A stretch of DNA of 64,000 bases from Bombiscardovia asteroides_K (GTDB lineage: Bacteria; Actinomycetota; Actinomycetes; Actinomycetales; Bifidobacteriaceae): the NCBI RefSeq assembly GCF_048001765.1, contig NZ_CP181447.1, positions 1,674,001-1,738,000 of the forward strand. Direction: 5' to 3'. Numbering within the stretch: the first letter of the stretch is position 1; every line of letters starts with the position of its first letter. The notes below the pieces were generated by a model. That model was given only the letters and a program-made list of their open reading frames with translations. It searched no databases and was not told the origin of the DNA. Of the stretch, positions 7,534 to 15,884 are shown one piece after another. A program made the position numbers and the translations under genes.

Positions 7534-9162
7534 TCAGACCAGCGGCTTAACCAGGGGGAAAGTGATGGTCTCACGGATGGACGCACCGGTAAGGGCGATC
7601 AGCAGGCGATCGATACCCATGCCCATACCACCAGCGGGAGGCATGCCTACACCCAGGGCCTCCAGGAAGTCCTCGTCAATGTCCATGGCCTCGACATCGC
7701 CGCGGCTTGCCATCTTGGCCTGCTCGACGAACCGCTGCCGCTGGACCACCGGATCGTTGAGCTCGGAGTAGCCCGTGGCCAGCTCAAAGCCGCGAACGTA
7801 AAGGTCCCACTTCTCAACAACGCCCGGCTTGGTGCGGTGGGCCTTGACCAGGGGCGAGGTCTCGACCGGGAAATCACGAACAAAGGTCGGCTCAAACAGC
7901 TTGTCCTGCCAGAAGTGCTCCCAGAGGTGTTCGACCAGCTTGCCGTGGTTTTCGGCCGGCTCCTCCTCCAGGCCCAGCCCGTCAGCGATAGTCCGCAGAT
8001 GCTCAACGCTGGTCTGGGGGGTGATCTCCTCACCCAGGGACTCGGAAAGGGACTCATACATGCTGATCTGACGCCAATCGCCGCCGAAATCGTACTGGCT
8101 GCCATCCTGCAGAGTCACCTTCAACGAACCAGCCGTGGCCATGGCCGCCTTCTGAATCAGCTCCTTGGTCAGCTCCCCGATGGTGTCGTAGGTGCCGTAG
8201 GCCTGGTAGGCCTCCAACATGGTGAATTCCGGGGCGTGGGTGGCATCCACTCCCTCATTGCGGAAGTCGCGGTTTATTTCGAAGACCCGCTCGATGCCGC
8301 CTACCAGGCAGCGTTTGAGGAAGAGCTCAGGGGCGATGCGCAGGTAGAGGTCGATGTCGAAGGCGTTCATATGCGTGGTGAAGGGCCGGGCCGCAGCACC
8401 GCCATGCACGGTCTGAAGCATGGGGGTCTCGACCTCCATGAAGTCGTGGTCCTCGAAGGTACGCCTCAGGGAGGAGACCGCCTTCGAGCGACGACGAACC
8501 ATGGCACGCACATCCTCATCGGCGATCATGGCCAGGTAGGGCTTGCGGGTGCGCTGTTCCTCGGTCAGTTCCTTGTGAAGGGCAGGCAGGGGCTGCAGGG
8601 CCTTGGCCGCGATATTCCACTCAGTAGCGAAGACGGAGAGTTCGCCGGTCTTGGAGGCGACCACACGGCCGCGCAGGTAGAGGTGGTCACCAAGGTCGAC
8701 CAGTTGCTTGAATCGCTTCAGAGAATCAGCGCCGATCTCACGCTTGGAGATCATGCCCTGGATGCGGGTGCCATCGCCCGCCGCCAGCTGGACGAAGCAG
8801 AGACCGCCGCCGTTGCGCAGGAAGAGAACCCTGCCGGCGATGCCAACCACATCCTCAGTCTCCTGTCCTGGCTCAAGGCGGTCCTGGTACTTGCGGCGCA
8901 CGTCCTCGATACGATCCGTCACATCCAGATGGACCGGATAGGGTTCGATGCCTTCCTTGAGCATGAGAGCCCTTTTGGCTACACGCATGCGCACCTGTTC
9001 GGGATGGCTTTCAGGGCCGTCCTCCAGGTTGTCAGGATCAATGGCGTCATCCAGCTGGGCGCCCTGATCGATCTTCTCCGTGATGGCCATATCCTGGTCG
9101 AGCAGTGCCTGAGCGCGTTCGACCGTCGTCAGACGAGGGGTTTCTTCCGATGAGTCATTCAT
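7534..9162 (-). CDS. lysS: Lysyl-tRNA synthetase, class II
   Basis: Charges tRNA-Lys in the cytoplasm. The order is as expected: an N-terminal OB-fold anticodon-binding domain (about residues 100-200, VVGIAGRVLFLRNGGG), then a class II core with motif 2 in FEINRDFRNEGVDATHAPEF and motif 3 in GMGMGIDRLLIALTG. The 542 residues include roughly 40 extra N-terminal residues before the conserved start, which is common in actinobacteria. The ATG at 9162 is used. It is the first gene of the leftward cluster that continues with the two UbiA genes and gpmA, and is divergent from tRNA-Pro. Confidence 0.97.
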   Translation of the reverse strand: MNDSSEETPRLTTVERAQALLDQDMAITEKIDQGAQLDDAIDPDNLEDGPESHPEQVRMRVAKRALMLKEGIEPYPVHLDVTDRIEDVRRKYQDRLEPGQETEDVVGIAGRVLFLRNGGGLCFVQLAAGDGTRIQGMISKREIGADSLKRFKQLVDLGDHLYLRGRVVASKTGELSVFATEWNIAAKALQPLPALHKELTEEQRTRKPYLAMIADEDVRAMVRRRSKAVSSLRRTFEDHDFMEVETPMLQTVHGGAAARPFTTHMNAFDIDLYLRIAPELFLKRCLVGGIERVFEINRDFRNEGVDATHAPEFTMLEAYQAYGTYDTIGELTKELIQKAAMATAGSLKVTLQDGSQYDFGGDWRQISMYESLSESLGEEITPQTSVEHLRTIADGLGLEEEPAENHGKLVEHLWEHFWQDKLFEPTFVRDFPVETSPLVKAHRTKPGVVEKWDLYVRGFELATGYSELNDPVVQRQRFVEQAKMASRGDVEAMDIDEDFLEALGVGMPPAGGMGMGIDRLLIALTGASIRETITFPLVKPLV

Positions 9163-9290
9163 AAATCGCTATTTTACGCATGAGCCGGTACTTGATCCTG
9201 GTTGCCGCCTATTGGCAAGCGGCTGAATGGCCGCGCCGCGCAGACGATGGTGTTTGGCCGACGGTACGTGTACTATATAGAACGTTGTCA

Positions 9291-9364
<74 letters not shown>

Positions 9365-9370
9365 CAAGCA

Positions 9371-9408
9371 AGAAGGGGGAGACGAGCATCGTCTCCCCCT
9401 TCTCTTTT
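9371..9408 (+). terminator. Rho-independent terminator after tRNA-Pro
   Basis: A perfect 15-bp stem (9371-9385 with 9389-9403) with a 3-base loop is followed by CTTTT, 7 bases after the tRNA. It is the cleanest terminator in the window. Confidence 0.92.
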
Positions 9409-9449
9409 ACACCGATAACATATGCCTAACCGGAAAAATAATCAGCCAG

Positions 9450-10922
9450 TCAGGAATTTTGTTCCAGCATGCTATCAGCGGTGGGGCGCAATTCCTCAGA
9501 GGCAGCCTCCGGGTCCTCTTTCTTCAACTTGTTTATATACCGCATGTACCAGAGCATGGCAAGCCCTATGAAGACGACTACGCCACCCACGTTATAAACC
9601 AGTGTCAACCAGAGGGGCTGGCCAAGCGGAATGGTGCCCGCTACAAAGACAAAGGCGAAGACGCAAAGCAGGAAAACGGAAATAGTCAATCCAAACGTCC
9701 TGTTTCCCATCTTGAAGGAACGCTCGACACCATCGAACTTCAGCCTTAGCATGAAATAGGCCAGAAGAATCAGCAGAGGCGGAATCAAGGCCGTGGCTGC
9801 AGTCATATTGATGACAATCTGCAGCAATTCGTTGACGTTATTGGAGCCCAAAGCAGGAATAATCAGAATCGGAACCACAATTGCAAACTGGAGCCACGCT
9901 GCACGCCAAGGAATGCCTTGTTTGTTCAACTCGATAATCTTGCCGCCGAAGATACCGCTGGGAATCTCAGAGAAGAAAACCTTGACAGGCGCGGAGGTCC
10001 ACATCATCAAAGATCCCAAGGTGGCAGCCAGCAGAATTAGGCCGACGATACGCTTCACGACCGGGGCCGAAATACCTACCCACTGTCCAACGGCACCCAT
10101 CACGGTGAAGATGCCAGTCGACAGATCAAGCTTGCCCACAGGCACGAAGATATTCATGACGATTGATGCACCTGCATACAGCAGTCCTATTACCAGGCCT
10201 GCGATGATGATAGTGCGGACGAATGCCTTGACTCCCCCCTTGAGATCATTGACAAACACACCGACGGACTCAGCGCCGCCTACGCCCTGAATGATCCAAG
10301 CCAGTGTTCCGAGGAATGCCCAGGTTGTGGCAAACGTGCTCAGATCAGGGGAAAGGGTGGAGGCATTGATGGGGGTGGCGGGCTTAACTCCGCCAATCAG
10401 CGAACCTACAGAGAGAAGGATGAATAAAACCGTCAGACCAAGAGCCGCCATAGCTCCGAAAGAAGAGATATTTCCAATCCACTTTGCCCCTTTAGTCGAA
10501 ACCCAGGTTGCGATAGCGAAAATAACGATCTCCGTCACTGTAATCCAGAACTGGCTCATCTGTCTGTTCTCGCCGAAGAAAAGGAACGAGGCATAGATGA
10601 TGATGTTCGGAAGTATGGAAGCGAAGTAGAACAGGTTGACGAACCAATAGCAAAAAGCCGTCAAAAAGGCCCATGACCCTCCCATGGACGTCTTCACCCA
10701 TTGATAAACGCCGGACTCCGAGTCCTTATTCAAGGACACAAACTCGGCTATGACCAGAGTAAAAGGTACAAAATACAAAACAGTGGCAATGAAAAACGCA
10801 GGGGCAGCGCTCAAACCGATAGCCACATTGTTATTGATGACGTTCTTAATGCCGAAAACTGCAGAAACAGTCATGCCAAGCAGGGCTACCTGCCCTATTG
10901 TGGCTCGTTTCTCAGCACTCAT
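9450..10922 (-). CDS. APC-superfamily amino-acid permease (YjeM/GABA-glutamate type)
   Basis: A 490-residue inner-membrane transporter with about 12 to 13 hydrophobic helices. The N-terminal text ALLGMTVSAVFGIKNVINNN is typical of the APC helix 1 region in the YjeM/GadC-like branch, and TLAWIIQGVGGAESVGVFVN matches the helix 6 region. The ATG at 10922 has AAGGAG at the right distance. It lies downstream of ebgC with a 91-bp gap in the same direction, so it may be read as the third gene of the ebg operon or have its own promoter. Why an amino-acid permease would sit in a beta-galactosidase operon is unclear. The substrate is not predictable. Confidence 0.85.
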   Translation of the reverse strand: MSAEKRATIGQVALLGMTVSAVFGIKNVINNNVAIGLSAAPAFFIATVLYFVPFTLVIAEFVSLNKDSESGVYQWVKTSMGGSWAFLTAFCYWFVNLFYFASILPNIIIYASFLFFGENRQMSQFWITVTEIVIFAIATWVSTKGAKWIGNISSFGAMAALGLTVLFILLSVGSLIGGVKPATPINASTLSPDLSTFATTWAFLGTLAWIIQGVGGAESVGVFVNDLKGGVKAFVRTIIIAGLVIGLLYAGASIVMNIFVPVGKLDLSTGIFTVMGAVGQWVGISAPVVKRIVGLILLAATLGSLMMWTSAPVKVFFSEIPSGIFGGKIIELNKQGIPWRAAWLQFAIVVPILIIPALGSNNVNELLQIVINMTAATALIPPLLILLAYFMLRLKFDGVERSFKMGNRTFGLTISVFLLCVFAFVFVAGTIPLGQPLWLTLVYNVGGVVVFIGLAMLWYMRYINKLKKEDPEAASEELRPTADSMLEQNS

Positions 10923-11013
10923 GATTTAGCTCCTTATTAATGTATGAAAATGATGCGATAGTCGCTGCAAGATCGAATGGCGGCTTCTTGACTGAAAAGA
11001 GGGGATGCATCGT

Positions 11014-11460
11014 TTACAGATCCTCAATGGTGACGTGCAGGACATTGACGTGTGCCTGTGAGCCAGGAATTATTCTGACCGCTTCATCAATATCGCAAAC
11101 AAGGATCTGGCCCCCTTCGACGGTGATTTTGTCTCCCGAACCGTGGAACAGCTCCCTGTCTGAAAGGTCGTCATACTGGCAGGAGACAGAAAGGCGACTT
11201 TTCTGTGCGATCTCGACCGTAAAATCAAAATCCATGCTGGCCAAAACGGTGAAATACCGCCTGTGACCGATGAAATCCGCGCTTGACAAACTCGTCGCCG
11301 AATCCCACCAGTACGTCACTGAGTCCCCCACGGAATAAGCGACGTTTTGAAGAAGCCCCGGCGCTTTGGTCAATGCTTCCTGAGATCTGGCCCACTTCTT
11401 AACTGCACCAGTGGCCTTGTCAAAATAGGAGCGCGTCTTGAAAAGATACATACCGGTCAA
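11014..11460 (-). CDS. ebgC: EbgC-like beta-galactosidase beta subunit (YhcH/YjgK/YiaL family)
   Basis: A 148-residue cupin-fold protein matching E. coli EbgC, the small subunit needed for full activity of the evolved beta-galactosidase. Diagnostic strings are the GDS.TY motif in AYSVGDSVTYWW, FIGHRRYFTVLASMDF and GGQILVCDIDEAVRI, with the family's conserved His and acidic metal ligands, and a C-terminal HVTIEDL. Its ATG overlaps the ebgA stop by 4 bases (ATGA), so the two are translationally coupled, as in E. coli. Its N-terminus, FDKATGAVKKW, resembles a stretch in its partner EbgA (FDKATGELRKW). Confidence 0.9.
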   Translation of the reverse strand: MTGMYLFKTRSYFDKATGAVKKWARSQEALTKAPGLLQNVAYSVGDSVTYWWDSATSLSSADFIGHRRYFTVLASMDFDFTVEIAQKSRLSVSCQYDDLSDRELFHGSGDKITVEGGQILVCDIDEAVRIIPGSQAHVNVLHVTIEDL

Positions 11461-14400
11461 TCCTCCTCGAAATTCATCAACGCCGACGTAAGGTCATCTT
11501 CATAGAGTGGTCGCAACGAGAACGTGAAATCAAACGATTCGAAGCGAATACGGTACTTGTCGAGTACCTCGGAGCCCCATGAATTGGAACCCAGACCCAG
11601 CACTTTCTCATTGATATTCAAAGTGACTGAAGATCGCTTTTGCAGATCAGTCGTGTGCCGAGCCTGATCAATGTCCTCGCTCTTGTAAGGCCAAGCGGAG
11701 AATGAGAAAGGATGCTCAGCGCTGTTGGATGGCCGTGTTACCAGGAGGCCGTTCCCGCGATGATTCGTCAACGCAACCCAACGCACATCACCTCTGTTGC
11801 CGCAATCCTGCGGAAACACATAGGGCGTGAACATAGAATCCACATCTGTGGACCACCTGCCAATGACATTGGCCGTTTTTGAATCCGGATAATTCTCACC
11901 AGGGCCCCGTCCATACCACTCGACTTGACGACAGTCACCAGGCAACTCCATGGATATGCCCATTCGGGGAATAATGTCATGGTAATTCCCATAAGGAGTG
12001 CCTTGAGCTCGCACTTCCAGACGCCCCTCAGGCCGAATGCAATAGGTCAGAATTACATTCATGCCGAAATCGTAGGAGGGAGGCGCAATTCGTTCCTCCA
12101 CACGGACCAAGGCATGTCCGCCGTCCTGAGAGAATGAGGTTCCTCCGACCACCGTCTGCATTATCTGAATATTCTTGGGCATCCAGATCGAGTCGAACTC
12201 CTGCTGATGGTTATCGATCAGGGGCGTCCAGAATCCCAGGCGAATGGGAGAAACCAGCAAGTCCTTGCCGTCTTGACTCCATTTTCTCAGTTCGCCTGTG
12301 GCTTTGTCGAAGAGCATCGCATTCTTTTGCGTCTGCACCTCGATTGAATCAGCCCTATCCCTGACTTCGACAGGTTTTGATTTCGGTGCAGCAAGGGGCG
12401 AAACGGCAACGTTCTGAATATCAAACTGATAGATTCCAATCTGGAACATGGCCGGCGCCCAGATATGGGATTTGGTGGATATTACTCGCACAGACAAACG
12501 GGTTTCCCCCACTGGAGCGATCTTGATTCGAACTGGAATCGACTTAGTCTCGCCAGGGGCAAGGGGTCCTGGCTGAACACGTTCATTGAAAGCCTCACGG
12601 CCATCGTATAGGGTTGCCAGCTCCAGTTCGATATCGCTCAGATCTGTGAAGAACCGCTTGTTCTTCACAAGCAGCTTGCCATGATCGTAGCTGACAGACA
12701 CAGGACAGATGACCTGCTTGTATTCTTCAAGCCCGGGCCCAGGTTCCTGCCAGGGAAAGACCATGCCATCAATGCAGAAATGACCACTATTGGGATAATC
12801 GCCAAAATCTCCGCCATACGCATAGAATGAGCGCCCCTGTGCGTCCTTCTGCCGCAGCCCTTGGTCGCCCCATTCCCAAATGAAGTGCCCTTGAATGCAA
12901 TCCCACTTGTCCAGCACTGCTTGGTACTCGCTCAATCCGCCGGGACCATTACCCATGGAGTGCCCATATTCACAGATGATTCTTGGTTTGGGATTAGGGT
13001 GTTCGCCAAAGTCGTTCATCTGGCTCACACGCGAATACATGGTTGAAATCACGTCAACGCTATCTGCGTTCCTGTCCTCTTCATAATGAGTCGGACGGTA
13101 GGGATCGATCTCCTTGCAACGCTTGACCATTGAATCGATATTGCAACCGTAACCGGATTCATTTCCCATCGACCAAATCACAATCGAAGCGTGATTCCGC
13201 TCCTGCTTTACCAACCGTGTAATCCTGTCGACGTATGGAATACGCCACTGAGGATCATCGGTCAATCGATTAATTTGGCCCACATCGTCGAATCCGTTGG
13301 TCTCCATATCAGTTTCAGCCAGCACCATGAGGCCGATCTGATCGCACAACTCATAAAACCGCGGGTCATTGGGATAATGCGAGGTTCGTACGGCATTTAT
13401 GTTGTGCTGTTTCATGAGCTCAAGATCTCGACGAACTCTAGGCATGCCCACCGCTCTGCCATGCCTGTCATCGAAATCATGACGATTGACGCCGTTCATT
13501 TTGAAGTACGAGCCGTTGAGCAGCATCCGCCCGTCAGCAATGGTCACTTCCGACAGCCCGAGGCGATGTGGAACATATTCAACAGTCTCGTTTCCACATT
13601 GCACACAGAGCATCATCTGGTACAGATAAGGTTCCTCTGGATTCCAGAAAACCGGGTGATCCAAGGTGACGCTGGTAGAGGCTCCCGGAACAGCCTCAGC
13701 GGACGATATGACTTTATCTCCCTGCGCAATGGTCCACACAATCCTGTCTGCCGGAGAATCGGCCAAATCGAGAGTCACCTCTGCATTGCCCTCCTCCGTA
13801 CGGTGGGTGTGCACAAAGAAATCAACGAGTCCCTGCACTGGTCTTTCCAGTAAATAAAGATCGCGGAAGATTCCGCTTGCCCACCACATATCCTGATCTT
13901 CCAAGTAGGTGCCATCACAGAATTGGAGGACCTTGATCGCAATCAAGTTCTCTCCGTCCAGGAGAAAATCGGTGATATCGAACTCGGCTGAAAGACGCGA
14001 CCCTTTAGTCATGCCCACATAGCGGCCGTTCAGATAGAGTTCTGCGTAACTTTCCACACCATCAAACCTGAGGATGGTTCGATACCCATCGGCTGGCATA
14101 TCGATATCAACCGTTCGAACATACACACCAGTAGGATTTGCGGATGCCACCTTCGGAGGATCGACTGGGATGGGATAAAGTTCATCAGTGTATTGGAACT
14201 TGCCGTATCCATCTGCCTGCCACATATGAGGCACATCTACTTTGTCCCAGTCAGCATTGAATTTGGACAAATCCTCCAAAGTCACCCGACCAGGTCCGTC
14301 GAACAGCCGAAAATGCCATTGGCCCGTTAAATCCATGAACCCCTGGGATAGTTCGCGCGACATCGTGTTGGCCAGTTCCCTGCTTTTATAGCCAAAGAAG

Positions 14401-14468
14401 TATGCATGAGCAGGCAAACGATTCCTTGATGTCAGTTCTTGGTTTTCCCAGTCGTTAATTGTTCCCAT
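11457..14468 (-). CDS. ebgA: Beta-galactosidase, EbgA-like alpha subunit (GH2)
   Basis: Hydrolyses beta-galactosides; 1003 residues, the usual LacZ/EbgA size, with no signal peptide. The domain order is a sugar-binding jelly roll (QADGYGKFQYTDELYPIPVD), an Ig-like domain, a TIM barrel and a C-terminal beta-gal small-chain domain. In the barrel, GVNRHDFDDRHGRAVGM and TSHYPNDPRFYELCD are conserved; the acid/base is Glu437 in WSMGNESGYG and the nucleophile Glu500 in IICEYGHSMGNG. It is closer to EbgA than to LacZ (NPTGVYVRT, GDYPNSGHFCIDGM) and is followed by EbgC. The ATG at 14468 has AAAGGAG upstream. Twin LacI-type operators lie between it and the divergent regulator. Confidence 0.95.
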   Translation of the reverse strand: MGTINDWENQELTSRNRLPAHAYFFGYKSRELANTMSRELSQGFMDLTGQWHFRLFDGPGRVTLEDLSKFNADWDKVDVPHMWQADGYGKFQYTDELYPIPVDPPKVASANPTGVYVRTVDIDMPADGYRTILRFDGVESYAELYLNGRYVGMTKGSRLSAEFDITDFLLDGENLIAIKVLQFCDGTYLEDQDMWWASGIFRDLYLLERPVQGLVDFFVHTHRTEEGNAEVTLDLADSPADRIVWTIAQGDKVISSAEAVPGASTSVTLDHPVFWNPEEPYLYQMMLCVQCGNETVEYVPHRLGLSEVTIADGRMLLNGSYFKMNGVNRHDFDDRHGRAVGMPRVRRDLELMKQHNINAVRTSHYPNDPRFYELCDQIGLMVLAETDMETNGFDDVGQINRLTDDPQWRIPYVDRITRLVKQERNHASIVIWSMGNESGYGCNIDSMVKRCKEIDPYRPTHYEEDRNADSVDVISTMYSRVSQMNDFGEHPNPKPRIICEYGHSMGNGPGGLSEYQAVLDKWDCIQGHFIWEWGDQGLRQKDAQGRSFYAYGGDFGDYPNSGHFCIDGMVFPWQEPGPGLEEYKQVICPVSVSYDHGKLLVKNKRFFTDLSDIELELATLYDGREAFNERVQPGPLAPGETKSIPVRIKIAPVGETRLSVRVISTKSHIWAPAMFQIGIYQFDIQNVAVSPLAAPKSKPVEVRDRADSIEVQTQKNAMLFDKATGELRKWSQDGKDLLVSPIRLGFWTPLIDNHQQEFDSIWMPKNIQIMQTVVGGTSFSQDGGHALVRVEERIAPPSYDFGMNVILTYCIRPEGRLEVRAQGTPYGNYHDIIPRMGISMELPGDCRQVEWYGRGPGENYPDSKTANVIGRWSTDVDSMFTPYVFPQDCGNRGDVRWVALTNHRGNGLLVTRPSNSAEHPFSFSAWPYKSEDIDQARHTTDLQKRSSVTLNINEKVLGLGSNSWGSEVLDKYRIRFESFDFTFSLRPLYEDDLTSALMNFEED

Positions 14469-14502
14469 CTATACGCTCCTTTGCGACAGGCGCCACTATT
14501 GT

Positions 14503-14514
14503 GCAACCGGTTGT
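14503..14514. promoter_or_regulatory. ebg operator 1
   Basis: GCAACCGGTTGT within TTGTGCAACCGGTTGT is a near-perfect palindrome centred on CG, the classic LacI-family shape. It is centred about 40 bp upstream of the ebgA start. A second identical copy has its centre 42 bp away. Confidence 0.78.
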
Positions 14515-14544
14515 CTGCAACGATACGTCATCTTTGCCAATTGT

Positions 14545-14556
14545 GCAACCGGTTGT
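14545..14556. promoter_or_regulatory. ebg operator 2
   Basis: An exact second copy of TTGTGCAACCGGTTGT. The centre-to-centre distance of 42 bp is four helical turns, which puts both on the same DNA face and allows cooperative binding by one regulator. It lies about 140 bp before the divergent LacI-family gene. Confidence 0.78.
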
Positions 14557-14691
14557 ATTTCTACTGATTGCTCGGCCTTAAGATAGCCGCCCTGAATATT
14601 CTGTATCAACACAAAGTGAAATGCCTTTACCGTCGGCATCGATGACCGGCAGATACAATATCAACAAACGTCGTATAAAAGAGAAGGTCAC

Positions 14692-15711
14692 ATGGGCTTA
14701 ATTCGGGGTAGCAAACGAATCACTCTGCATGATGTAGCTCAAAAGGCAGGTGTTTCTCGCTCTACAGCTTCGCGAGCCCTGAATGGTTCAAAACGTATAA
14801 GCAGGCAAACCACGCAGCGCGTCGAAGATGCTGCACGGGCACTCGGTTTCGTTGCTAACGCACAAGGCAGGGCTCTGGCTATTGGACGTTCGGAAACCAT
14901 ATCCATTCTGATTACTGAACCGCTTGACGAACTGCTCTCCGATCCTACCTATGGTGCCTTTCTGCGCGGAATATCCGAAGAGCTTTCGCACACCTCGTAT
15001 TTGCCTGTACTCATGCAGGCCTCTTCCGCTTTTGAACGTAAACGTGTTCAAACACATTTAGAACAACATACAGTCGACGCAGTTATCAACATCTCCCCAT
15101 ACGAAGGAATGGAACTTTTGGAATCCATACAGAATCAGCATCTTCCAGCCGTTCTGTGCGGGCAGCTACAGAATAACCCTTACACCGCGGTCTTTTCGAA
15201 CGTCTATTCCGACGATGTCGAAGGTGCAGCCATGGCAGCGAAAGCAATGCAGAAACGAGGAAGAAAACAAATCGCCATCATTCTGGGACCTGCAGATAAT
15301 CCAGCAGTGCCAGATCGCCTGGAAGGGTACCGATCGATATACGGAGCAGGCCTTGACGAAAGTCGAATCGTATATACGGGGTGGGATGAGTCATCAGGCT
15401 ATTCCGCAATAAGCCACTTGCTCGATCTCGATATATCCATCGACGGGCTCTTGGCCGGCTCCGACCGTATAGCCGCAGGAGCTATTGCTGCCCTTGCCTC
15501 CAGGAATCTCAGCGTACCTGACGACGTCTCTGTAATAGGTTACGACGATCATCCTATAGCCGCGCGAATAAAACCAAGACTGACCACGATCCATCAACCC
15601 TTGCTTGAAGAAGGACGCGTGGCTGCTCAACTTGCCTTGGCCATGATTAACGGAGAAGAACCCAGCACAAAAATATTGCACATGCGGCTTATCAATCGGG
15701 AGTCCCTTTAA
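14692..15711 (+). CDS. LacI-family regulator of the ebg operon
   Basis: A 339-residue repressor with a LacI helix-turn-helix (ITLHDVAQKAGVSRSTASRA) and a periplasmic-binding-like domain with SVIGYDDHPIAARIKPRLTT near the end. It is transcribed away from ebgA, and the 223-bp gap holds two identical CAACCGGTTG palindromes. It therefore probably controls ebgAC and itself, with a galactoside as likely inducer (inference). The ATG at 14692 follows GAGAAGG. The protein ends soon after the last conserved segment, as is usual. The 15712-15884 gap that follows is A+T-rich and holds no recognisable gene. Confidence 0.92.
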   Translation: MGLIRGSKRITLHDVAQKAGVSRSTASRALNGSKRISRQTTQRVEDAARALGFVANAQGRALAIGRSETISILITEPLDELLSDPTYGAFLRGISEELSHTSYLPVLMQASSAFERKRVQTHLEQHTVDAVINISPYEGMELLESIQNQHLPAVLCGQLQNNPYTAVFSNVYSDDVEGAAMAAKAMQKRGRKQIAIILGPADNPAVPDRLEGYRSIYGAGLDESRIVYTGWDESSGYSAISHLLDLDISIDGLLAGSDRIAAGAIAALASRNLSVPDDVSVIGYDDHPIAARIKPRLTTIHQPLLEEGRVAAQLALAMINGEEPSTKILHMRLINRESL

Positions 15712-15884
15712 GGACTTGCCGAATTTTCCATAAACCACCATCTGACAAAATTTTAATTACAGCTTTCTCAAGCATCAAAACAGCGAATTTCATCACAGTC
15801 GCCACGCCCTGCAAGCTTTTCAAAGCCTACGATAGTACTAGTGGTTTTAATGGCGAACACATCATGAAACAAGTCGGAGATCGA

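Noticed and set aside
7837..9153. 438-codon open frame antisense to lysS
   Set aside because: It is a mirror of the high-G+C lysS coding sequence. It has no family signature, and lysS is certain.
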